From positions 1-10,215 of the forward strand of contig DAOWAQ010000042.1 of the NCBI GenBank assembly GCA_030634505.1: a DNA stretch of 10,215 nucleotides, written 5' to 3'. Below are positions 1 to 6,040 of the stretch, one piece after another; the stretch's first letter is position 1; the number at the start of each line of letters is the position of its first letter. The translations under genes were made by a program, and so were the position numbers. The notes below the pieces were generated by a model that ran no database searches, was not told where the DNA came from, and was given only the letters and a program-made list of their open reading frames with translations. The DNA comes from Calditrichia bacterium (GTDB lineage Bacteria; Calditrichota; Calditrichia; JAJRVZ01).

Positions 1-813
1 AGACCATTTGCTTGGGCGAGCAAAAGGATCAACAGCTTTATCGAAGTGTCCATCGGGTAAATAACCCTCAACTTTTGTTTCTTCAGCATAATTCATTTCT
101 ACATATTCAGGCTCTAATAAAAGCATAACCGAAGTTTCAGCCTCATCTGCATGAACAAAATTATCATCCCAGTCACCACCACGATCTTTGGTTCTAAAAA
201 ATTCCCGTACAGCACGATGCCAATCTATCACACGAAATATTCCCGGTAGATTCCATGTCTTTTGTAATTCTTGTATTGCCGCCTCCAATAACCATTGATG
301 ACCATGATTATTTATAAGTACTATTTTTCGAAATCCATCATTCCAAAATCCTAACATGACATCAATTAAGAGTCTTTTTAATACTTCATCTTCTAAGTGA
401 ATCGTACCTGGCATACCCACATGATGGTGTGGATGTCCACCAAAATTCAACGGAGTCCATGTAAGATTAACAGGATTTCCGCGTTTAGCTGTAAACCTGC
501 GTACTCCTTCAAGAATCTGCGTAACCATAAATGTATCCAGAGCTGTGACCGTGTGTTGCCCATGCAGTTCGGTACATCCGATTGGAATAAATAGGATATC
601 ATTCTTTTTGCGATTTTCAACAACATTTTTTCTAATTGTTGTTTGTATATATGTTCCTGGTTTACTTAATTCGGACTTAGAAGGGATTTCGTAATCGTCT
701 AATATTTTTGAGATTTCTTCATCGGACGCTTCCCAGATTTTTTTCTTTAATCTTCCAACGGAAGTATCTTCAAAAAACAGATCATTTCTATTTGTGGTTA
801 ACCACTTTGACAT
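1..813 (-). CDS. iolN: Creatininase-family hydrolase, probable 3-dehydro-scyllo-inosose hydrolase (partial, 3' end beyond the window)
   Basis: The frame is open from the ATG at 811-813 to the left edge, giving 271 residues and no stop, so the C-terminus lies outside. An AAGGAG ribosome site sits about 8 bases upstream, and the gene begins 30 bases after the iolM-like stop. Creatininase-fold metal-site motifs are visible: E82-L-H84-G-Q-H87, D93 eleven residues after E82, a GGHPHHH stretch near 125-131, NNHGHQ at 168-173 and HADEAETS at 221-228. These match the creatininase pattern E.HG.H / D / N.HG / HA.EAETS. About 70 residues precede the first core strand, longer than in plain creatinine amidohydrolases. 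In the family, IolN hydrolyses the ring of 3-dehydro-scyllo-inosose to 5-dehydro-L-gluconate. I infer this substrate from the adjacent IolM-like dehydrogenase; the fold assignment is firm, the exact substrate less so. Creatinine amidohydrolase is the alternative. Confidence 0.82.
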   Translation of the reverse strand, partial: MSKWLTTNRNDLFFEDTSVGRLKKKIWEASDEEISKILDDYEIPSKSELSKPGTYIQTTIRKNVVENRKKNDILFIPIGCTELHGQHTVTALDTFMVTQILEGVRRFTAKRGNPVNLTWTPLNFGGHPHHHVGMPGTIHLEDEVLKRLLIDVMLGFWNDGFRKIVLINNHGHQWLLEAAIQELQKTWNLPGIFRVIDWHRAVREFFRTKDRGGDWDDNFVHADEAETSVMLLLEPEYVEMNYAEETKVEGYLPDGHFDKAVDPFARPSKWS

Positions 814-843
814 TATTTGCTCCTTTAAAGAATAGTTTGATTC

Positions 844-2031
844 CTATTGAAAATCAGTTATTGTAATTTTTACCTCGTCTCTATCGGTTTGTAGCATCAC
901 ACAGTTTTCATCCGCCTCATCCAAACTGATTTTTTTTGTTATCAAGGGTGAAACATCCATCCCTGCTGCCATTGAACTAATAACATTTGCAAAGGTGCCA
1001 TGGCCTGAATGACCCTGGGATCCTACCACACTTGCTCTTCTCACCTGAAGAACTTCTCCATTGAGCGGTATTCTGTCATCTGCACGTGCAACTACAACTA
1101 CCGCGGTATTAACTGCTCGACCTTCCCAGATAATTTTTTCAACATCCGACCATACAATACTTGGTAATCCCGTTGCTTCAAGTATAATTTTTGCACCTAC
1201 TCCTTTGGTAATGTCTAGTACAGCTTCTGAAACATTTACACTCATAGGATCAATCGCATGAGTTGCCCCCATACTGAGAGCCATTTTTCTTCTGGGAGCT
1301 GATGGTTCAGAAAGTATCACATTTGCCGCACCGGATTGACGAAGGACTGCACAAGCTGCTGCTCCAATGGGACCACCTCCAAGTATGACCACATTTTCGC
1401 CTGCTCTTATTCCGCCGCCCCGCTCGATAACTGCATTATAAGCAACAGATGTTGGCTCAACAAGACTGCCCAATAGCCACATTTTTTCCTCACCATATTT
1501 TGCGCGCAATTCTTCTAAACTCCAAAGATACCGTGCATCAACTTTAATATATTTTGCATAAGCACCATCGATGGAAAAACCTAGCTCCTGTAAATTTTCA
1601 CAATGATTGGGGTAACCATCTGCACAAGGTTTACAACTTCCACACCATATCATTTCTTCGGCACAAACGGCTTCACCTGTTTCGTATTTTTTTCCAGTTC
1701 TTTTGTTAATCGCTAATTTCCCTGCTTCAACAACTTTTCCGGAAAATTCATGACCTAAAGTGGCAGGAAATGCTGTTAATCCGGGATAATAAATATAACC
1801 CTCATCATCACTTTGGCGCATATGGACATCGCTACCACATATTCCACAAGATTGTACTTCCATTAAAACTTCTGTTGGGCCTGGAGTTGGAACTTCCTTT
1901 TCTATAATTTCCGTACGTGGATTTCGCCACACCTTGCTGCCTAAATAGGTTAATTTTCCTTCGATGTCCTTTGAACCCAGCACGAAATCAGGTTTCGGAT
2001 CCCAGTCTGCAAAGAGAGTTACCGCTTTCAT
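844..2031 (-). CDS. iolM: Zinc-dependent medium-chain dehydrogenase, probable scyllo-inosose 3-dehydrogenase
   Basis: The product has 395 residues and the full zinc-ADH (MDR) architecture. The catalytic zinc site is C65 in CGICGSDVH, then G93-H94-E95 and probably E192 in VEPTS. The structural zinc lobe has C130, C133, C136 and C144. The Rossmann motif GGGPIG is at 218-223, with an acidic E242 after the second strand, which favours NAD+ over NADP+. The N-terminal segment reading KLTYLGSKVWRNP and the motif VGSQGHSGHGTF are, from memory, characteristic of Thermotoga maritima IolM (TM0412), which has the same length. That enzyme oxidises scyllo-inosose to 3-dehydro-scyllo-inosose. The start is well supported by AAGGAGGT at 2035-2042. 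It lies 56 bases after the regulator stop and 30 bases before the iolN-like gene, with no separate operator visible, so it is probably cotranscribed with both. A generic sorbitol or threonine dehydrogenase is a weaker alternative. Confidence 0.85.
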   Translation of the reverse strand: MKAVTLFADWDPKPDFVLGSKDIEGKLTYLGSKVWRNPRTEIIEKEVPTPGPTEVLMEVQSCGICGSDVHMRQSDDEGYIYYPGLTAFPATLGHEFSGKVVEAGKLAINKRTGKKYETGEAVCAEEMIWCGSCKPCADGYPNHCENLQELGFSIDGAYAKYIKVDARYLWSLEELRAKYGEEKMWLLGSLVEPTSVAYNAVIERGGGIRAGENVVILGGGPIGAAACAVLRQSGAANVILSEPSAPRRKMALSMGATHAIDPMSVNVSEAVLDITKGVGAKIILEATGLPSIVWSDVEKIIWEGRAVNTAVVVVARADDRIPLNGEVLQVRRASVVGSQGHSGHGTFANVISSMAAGMDVSPLITKKISLDEADENCVMLQTDRDEVKITITDFQ

Positions 2032-2087
2032 TTTACCTCCTTAAATTTTGAATAATGTTCATCAAATATAAAATTTTCATTTAATAC

Positions 2088-3164
2088 TTATGGCAGAACG
2101 GAACATCTTTCTACCAAATATGATTTTAAAATAATTTCCTTAGATTCTTTAATATCTCCAGAAATTCTCGACATTATTAATCTCATACTTTCCTGTCCCA
2201 TTTCGTATATAGGCTGATGCATCGTAGTAAGTGCAACGGTAGTAAAGTGCAAGTCATCGTATCCGACTATTGAAATATCTTCTGGTATAGACAATCCTAG
2301 CTGATTAGCAGCTGAATAAAATAAGAGTGCAATTCTATCATGCCCTGCAAATACAGCTGTAACATTATTTTTTTGTTTTAATAGAGTATGTGCAAATTTT
2401 AAATATTGTTTCTCATTAAAAGGCCCATTATCGGTTAGTATTAGAGTAGGATCTATAGGTATTTTATAATTAGTAAGTGCCTTTTTATACCCTTCTAATC
2501 TTTGTCTTTCCGTGCTGAAAAGAGTACTTAAAGTTATAGCAATTCTTTGATGGCCTTTAAGTATTAAATATTTTGTAATTTCGTATGCTCCATCGAAATT
2601 GTCGGTAGTAACCAAATCAACATTTAAATCTGGAATTGAGCGATCGGCAAGAACAACAGGTATGTTCTTCCGGATAAATTTTTCGACAATAAGACGATTT
2701 TTTTCATCAGAAGCAGCAGTTGGAACAAAAATGACACCACCAACATTATTATCTATCAAACGATCTGCGTGGAAATCAGCTTTTACAAACAAATCATCTG
2801 TATTACATAAAATAAGGCTGTGTTTACTTCTTGCGGCTTCATCTTCTGCACCACGTGCAAGTTCTGGGGCATAACCCCTTCGAATATCTGGTATTAAAAT
2901 TCCTATAATAGTTCGCTTATCAGTTTCTATTTCTCTGTTTAAAACAAAAGTTCCAAGTCTTCTTTTTCGAGATAAATAACCTAAGTTGACGAGATTTTGA
3001 ATAGCTTGCCGAATTGTTGCCCGTGCTAAACCAGTTATTTGCGCCAGTTCTTCCTCGGTTGGAATTTTATCACTTGGCTTAAACACACCTTGTTCAATTT
3101 GCTCAATCAACCAGGTTTGTAATTGAAAATATTGGGGAATCGGACTGCTTCTATCAATTATCAT
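2088..3164 (-). CDS. GntR/LacI hybrid transcriptional regulator (AraR type), probable inositol-operon repressor
   Basis: The 358-residue protein joins an N-terminal GntR winged helix-turn-helix (about residues 1-75) to a LacI-type periplasmic-binding-protein effector domain (about 84-358). The first part shows PTEEELAQITGLARATIRQA and ends in the wing signature GTFV; the second begins IGILIPDI. This is the architecture of Bacillus AraR, which releases DNA when a sugar binds. The closing part has the LacI-like VGYDD segment and the dimer-interface region expected of a ligand-responsive repressor. The ATG at 3162-3164 follows a GAGG site at about 3169-3172. It is the first gene of the apparent operon with iolM and iolN, and a matching palindrome overlaps its own promoter. 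I infer that it senses an inositol or an inositol-pathway intermediate; the sequence does not show which. In Thermotoga the iol genes are controlled by a ROK-family regulator, so this pairing is different. Confidence 0.88.
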   Translation of the reverse strand: MIIDRSSPIPQYFQLQTWLIEQIEQGVFKPSDKIPTEEELAQITGLARATIRQAIQNLVNLGYLSRKRRLGTFVLNREIETDKRTIIGILIPDIRRGYAPELARGAEDEAARSKHSLILCNTDDLFVKADFHADRLIDNNVGGVIFVPTAASDEKNRLIVEKFIRKNIPVVLADRSIPDLNVDLVTTDNFDGAYEITKYLILKGHQRIAITLSTLFSTERQRLEGYKKALTNYKIPIDPTLILTDNGPFNEKQYLKFAHTLLKQKNNVTAVFAGHDRIALLFYSAANQLGLSIPEDISIVGYDDLHFTTVALTTMHQPIYEMGQESMRLIMSRISGDIKESKEIILKSYLVERCSVLP

Positions 3165-3189
3165 TTAACCTCATCCAATCTATTTGTTT

Positions 3190-3205
3190 AATTGTCTATA
3201 CAAAT
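3190..3205 (-). promoter_or_regulatory. Palindromic operator for the GntR/LacI regulator
   Basis: On the minus strand the 16-mer reads ATTTGTATAGACAATT, with inner arms TTGT and ACAA around a four-base centre. It closely resembles the AraR operator pattern ATTTGTACGTACAAAT that I know from Bacillus. It overlaps the last bases of the proposed -10 element and covers the likely transcription start. Additional half sites flank it on the plus strand: ATTTGT at 3182-3187 and ACAAAT at 3208-3213. The position suits repression of the regulator's own operon. The binding protein is inferred from adjacency. Confidence 0.6.
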
Positions 3206-3230
3206 ATACAAATTAAAATAATTATGTCAA
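3203..3230 (-). promoter_or_regulatory. Promoter of the regulator-iolM-iolN operon
   Basis: On the minus strand TTGACA (3225-3230) is followed after 16 bases by TATATT (3203-3208), a good sigma70-type promoter. The same bases read TATATTTG at the -10 side and TTTGACA at the -35 side, so they also fit the Bacteroidota pattern TTTG / TAnnTTTG. Transcription would begin near 3195-3197, about 30 bases before the regulator ATG and inside the operator palindrome. Confidence 0.6.
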
Positions 3231-3376
3231 AATTTTTTAAAATAAATTACAAGGGATCGTATCAAACTATAGTAATCTCGAAAATATATCGTTGACCCAT
3301 AATTTATATAACTCATAGTTTATACTATTAGACAAGTAATTATTACAATGAGCAACCCATCCCTGGCTTCTTAATG
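3231..3376. other. Noncoding stretch upstream of the regulator promoter and integrase remnant
   Basis: AT-rich sequence without a convincing gene. In the frame of the integrase remnant it reads through to a TAG at 3329-3331, but the residues before about 3404 no longer align with the integrase family in my reading. I see no further operators or RNA here. Confidence 0.5.
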
Positions 3377-3588
3377 TCTGGCAAACAATCCATCTCGATA
3401 AGAAAGGATTTTAGATTTTATGATCTACGACATACTTTTGCTTCACATTGTTTAATGAATGGTGGAGATATTATGTCTCTTTAAGAGATACTTGGTCACA
3501 GCAGTCTTAAAATGGTTGAAAGAATTCACACCTGACTGCTTAATATAAACAAATTATTATTAAAAAATTGGATGGTAAATTTTCTTAA
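3377..3588 (+). pseudogene. Remnant of a tyrosine recombinase (phage/XerC-type integrase), C-terminal part only
   Basis: Translation from 3407 gives DFRFYDLRHTFASH, then MNGG, and after an in-frame TAA (3482-3484) EILGHSSLKM. This is the box II region of the tyrosine recombinase catalytic domain. The first His of the usual HDLRH (HxxR) motif is Tyr here (CAT to TAT). The TAA stands where Gln is usual, consistent with a C-to-T change. Near 3522-3525 a missing single base destroys the nucleophile: restoring one T gives a RYSHLT-type ending. In the shifted frame the end reads YKQ, then KLDGKFS and a stop at 3586-3588, a common integrase C-terminus, with one more premature TAA at 3541-3543. The N-terminal domain and first catalytic Arg are absent or unrecognisable upstream. 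It cannot encode an active enzyme. It points toward the tRNA-Lys 3' end 92 bases away. Confidence 0.85.
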
Positions 3589-3640
3589 CGCCAAATATAT
3601 GCCTAAAATAGTAATTATTCAAAACCACTATAAAATAAAG

Positions 3641-3672
3641 AAGCCTCGTAAATCTATGTTTTTACGAGGCTT
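3641..3672 (-). terminator. Rho-independent terminator after tRNA-Lys
   Basis: Perfect 12-base inverted repeat AAGCCTCGTAAA (3641-3652) and TTTACGAGGCTT (3661-3672) around an 8-base loop. On the minus strand it starts 7 bases after the mature tRNA 3' end and is followed by CTTTATTTT, a U-rich tail. It ends the tRNA transcript and possibly the upstream response-regulator transcript. On the plus strand the sequence after the stem is less U-rich. Confidence 0.8.
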
Positions 3673-3679
3673 ATCTTTG

Positions 3680-3752
3680 TGAGCCAGGAAGGATTCGAAC
3701 CTTCGACCAACGGCTTAAAAGGCCGCTGCTCTACCAACTGAGCTACTGGCCC
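3680..3752 (-). tRNA. tRNA-Lys (anticodon UUU)
   Basis: The 73-base gene folds into a full cloverleaf on the minus strand. The acceptor stem pairs GGGCCAG with CTGGCTC (one G-U) and ends in discriminator A. The D arm is GCTCAGTTGGTAGAGC. The anticodon stem GCGGC/GCCGT holds the loop CTTTTAA with anticodon TTT, and the T arm has the usual GGTTCGAATCC. The 3' CCA is not encoded (CAA follows the discriminator), so it must be added after transcription. It lies 56 bases downstream of the REC-DUF4388 gene and beside the integrase remnant on its 3' side. Confidence 0.97.
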
Positions 3753-3774
3753 AATTATTTAAACAAAGTCTGTA

Positions 3775-3803
3775 AATTTAACTATTATTATTATTATTTT
3801 CAA
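3775..3803 (-). promoter_or_regulatory. Possible promoter for tRNA-Lys
   Basis: On the minus strand TTGAAA (3798-3803) is separated by 17 bases from TAAATT (3775-3780), placing a start about 15 bases before the mature tRNA 5' end. The spacer is a run of ATT/TAA triplets (about 3783-3797). This fits independent tRNA expression, but AT-rich sequence yields such matches by chance. Confidence 0.4.
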
Positions 3804-3808
3804 CCATC

Positions 3809-4537
3809 TTATTCGTTAAAATGTCTATTTTCATCCATGATTCTACAAGCTTCCATGATAACATTCATCGTGCTGTTTTTAATGTTTTGATCTACTTCTT
3901 TGTCAGATAGTTCAAAATTGAAAGTTCCTTCAGTTAAAATTACCAGTTCATAAACCGCTTCTTCACCAGTTTTAGTTGAAGTTTTTGCACCAAATAACTG
4001 ACCATTTTTTAAATAAATCTCTCCATTATTTTCACCTTCAATGCGAAGTATTCCTGATTTCTTATTCAGATTCAACATTTGCACTAATTCAACTATACTG
4101 AGATCAGTTAAATCTCCGGAGAACGCTTTTTTTGTTTCAGTAGTGTCTTCAATTGTTTTTAATTTTCCTGTTCTTTCAAGTAATTCCTCTACTCTTTCAA
4201 GAAGTTCTTTTCTATCGATCGGCTTACTGAGATATTCATCCGCTCCAGCCCTAAAACCCCGAATTTCCATTTCAGAATCATCAAACGATGTTAAAAAGAT
4301 AAACGGCACAAGCGGTACTTCAGAGTTTTCACGTATCATCCAGCATAACTCAATTCCATCCATTTGAGGCATCATAATATCAGAAATAATAAGATCAGGA
4401 TGTTCTTTATTTGTAACCTCAAAAGCTGTTTCTCCATTATCAGCTTCAACGATATTATAACCGGCTTTTGATAGACTTATGTTTAATAATTTTAAAACAC
4501 TGGGATTATCATCAACAATTAGAATTTTTCCCGCCAT
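3809..4537 (-). CDS. Response regulator with REC and C-terminal DUF4388 domain
   Basis: The 242-residue protein begins with a canonical receiver domain (about 1-120). It has the acidic pair D9-D10, phosphoacceptor D53 in SDIMMPQMDG, T83 in FLTS and K105 in LSKPI. After a linker of roughly 20 residues comes a DUF4388 (PatA-like) segment, about 139-210. This starts FSGDLTDLSIVELVQML and contains the typical GILRIEG, GEIYLKNGQLFGA and EGTFNFE strands. DUF4388 proteins are found with two-component and gliding or cell-organisation systems, but the biochemical role of the domain is not established to my knowledge. There is no DNA-binding domain. A GGAGA site at 4543-4547 supports the ATG. It follows the other response regulator by 70 bases and precedes tRNA-Lys. 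No histidine kinase is encoded in this window, so its partner is unknown. Confidence 0.9.
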   Translation of the reverse strand: MAGKILIVDDNPSVLKLLNISLSKAGYNIVEADNGETAFEVTNKEHPDLIISDIMMPQMDGIELCWMIRENSEVPLVPFIFLTSFDDSEMEIRGFRAGADEYLSKPIDRKELLERVEELLERTGKLKTIEDTTETKKAFSGDLTDLSIVELVQMLNLNKKSGILRIEGENNGEIYLKNGQLFGAKTSTKTGEEAVYELVILTEGTFNFELSDKEVDQNIKNSTMNVIMEACRIMDENRHFNE

Positions 4538-4607
4538 TTACATCTCCAGTTTGGATTTCATTTTCAATTAAGTCCAGTAAATATAATAAATATTTTAACT
4601 AAAGGCA

Positions 4608-5627
4608 TCACTTTTCAGATTTTACAATGAATCTTTTTTTATTGCTTTTTTCAATAGATAATTCTTTCTTTACTAATTTCAATAAATCATTTTCAGAATG
4701 AATCTCTTTATTTGTTGGAAAAGTAACAACTCCCATACTTATTGTTACCTTTTCCAAATCAATTTTTCTTTTTCTCTTTATATCATTTAGGTCTGCCAAT
4801 TGTTCATTTTTGTAGTTTTCAGATTCCAGAGCATTTTTCAATTTTTCAGATTCAATCTGACCTCCCCGAGATTCTGTTTGCGGTAATAATATTCTGAATG
4901 TTCCATTTGTGTATTTTGCTGATATATCGACGACCCTGGTGTTATTTAAAATAATATTCGCCATTTTCATTAATATATAATCACCCAATTGACTTCCATA
5001 ATTTTGAACAATCTGTTTAAAATCATCAATTTCAATTAGAATTACCGTAAGATAAATATTATACCTGGTAGACCTGTTAAATTCTTCTTTCAAGCGCAAT
5101 AAAAAATAACTATTATTATATAATCCGGTAAGAGAATCTGTCAAATCCTTTTTAGAAACTTCAAGATTGGATTCTTTCAGTTGCTTTAATTTTTCATTAA
5201 TAGTCAAGTTTGAAAAAAATAATTCTTCATTATTTACACGTAATTCTTTTAAAACCTGATTTTTTTGAAGAATTGCATTTATGCGTGTGACAAGTTCTTT
5301 TGAATTGAAAGGTTTTAACAAATAATCGTCAGCACCAAGTTCTAAACCAGTAATTTTACTATCTGCCTCGATATACTTGGCAGAAAGAAATACAACAGGA
5401 ATTTCTTTAGTCTTTTTATTTCCCTTTAATTTCTTACATGCAGTAAATCCGTCCATTACGGGCATGTGAGCATCTAAGAGTATAACATCGGGATTATCGT
5501 TCTGAGATTTTTGAACTGCTATTTTACCATTTTCTGCCGTAATCACTGAAAATTTATAAAATGTGAAAAGTTGCTCCAAAGTCTCCCGCATTTCATTATT
5601 GTCTTCAGCAATTAAAATCGTGGGCAT
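4608..5627 (-). CDS. Response regulator with REC and degenerate GGDEF domain, probable c-di-GMP receptor
   Basis: The 339-residue protein has an intact receiver domain (about 1-122). It shows acidic E8-D9, phosphoacceptor D52 in LLDAHMPVMDG, S82 and K105 in LLKPF. A predicted coiled linker (about 123-160) leads to a GGDEF-type domain from about 161. The domain keeps DSLTGLYN, the metal-binding D in IEIDDF and YGSQLGD, but the signature GGDEF is replaced by TNGTF (240-244). Diguanylate cyclase activity is therefore unlikely. Exactly five residues before the lost signature stands RVVD (231-234), which matches the RxxD inhibitory c-di-GMP site. By analogy with degenerate GGDEF receptors such as Caulobacter PopA, I infer phosphorylation- and c-di-GMP-responsive binding to a partner. 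It begins 24 bases after gcvH with only a weak ribosome site. The C-terminal ADKALYRAK-like helix has also diverged. Confidence 0.9.
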   Translation of the reverse strand: MPTILIAEDNNEMRETLEQLFTFYKFSVITAENGKIAVQKSQNDNPDVILLDAHMPVMDGFTACKKLKGNKKTKEIPVVFLSAKYIEADSKITGLELGADDYLLKPFNSKELVTRINAILQKNQVLKELRVNNEELFFSNLTINEKLKQLKESNLEVSKKDLTDSLTGLYNNSYFLLRLKEEFNRSTRYNIYLTVILIEIDDFKQIVQNYGSQLGDYILMKMANIILNNTRVVDISAKYTNGTFRILLPQTESRGGQIESEKLKNALESENYKNEQLADLNDIKRKRKIDLEKVTISMGVVTFPTNKEIHSENDLLKLVKKELSIEKSNKKRFIVKSEK

Positions 5628-5651
5628 AATTCAAATCCAACTAATATGTTA

Positions 5652-6029
5652 TTAACCTAAGAGTTCTTTGTAAGCATCAGCATCCAACAGATCATCCAAC
5701 TGAGCAATGTTATCTACTTTAATCTTTATCATCCAACCTTTACCATAAGGATCACTATTTACTGTTTCGGGAGCATCTTCTAATGACTCGTTAATTTCAA
5801 CCACCTCGCCGGTTACAGGACAATATAAATCTGAAACCGCTTTGACAGCCTCAATGGTGCCAAATGCATCCTGTATTTCAAAAGTATCTCCAACACCCGG
5901 AAGTTCTACAAAGACTACATCTCCCAATTCTCCTTGTGCATAGTCTGTAATCCCAACTGTAACTGTATCACCTTCAACTGCCATCCATTCATGTTCTTTG
6001 GAATATTTCAAATTTTCAGGAATATTCAT
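5652..6029 (-). CDS. gcvH: Glycine cleavage system H protein (lipoyl carrier)
   Basis: The 125-residue protein matches GcvH along its whole length. It opens with the typical YSKEHEWMAVEGD, followed by VGITDYAQGELGDVVFVELP, and carries the lipoylation Lys K63 in GTIEAVKAVSD. The C-terminal half has the usual PVTGEVVEIN and DPYGKGWMIKI segments. GcvH shuttles the aminomethyl group between GcvP, GcvT and GcvL on its lipoyl arm in the cytoplasm. It can also serve in lipoate relay. No gcvT, gcvP or lipoate ligase gene is in this window. Its ATG lies 11 bases after the accC stop, with GGAGG at 6034-6038, so the two are surely cotranscribed. The lipoyl surroundings follow the GcvH consensus rather than the biotin motif (AMKM) of AccB, so it is not a misnamed biotin carrier. 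Confidence 0.95.
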   Translation of the reverse strand: MNIPENLKYSKEHEWMAVEGDTVTVGITDYAQGELGDVVFVELPGVGDTFEIQDAFGTIEAVKAVSDLYCPVTGEVVEINESLEDAPETVNSDPYGKGWMIKIKVDNIAQLDDLLDADAYKELLG

Positions 6030-6040
6030 TTTTCCTCCAA

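Noticed and set aside
397..594. Plus-strand open frame inside the iolN-like gene
   Set aside because: It lies opposite a clear creatininase-family coding frame with conserved motifs and its own product has no recognisable features.
3231..3640. CRISPR array or insertion-sequence ends
   Set aside because: I see no regularly spaced repeats, no terminal inverted repeats and no transposase fragment, only the integrase remnant.
3783..3797. ATT triplet run as a functional microsatellite
   Set aside because: Only about five copies in a very AT-rich intergenic region; it can serve as promoter spacer but shows no sign of phase-variation design.
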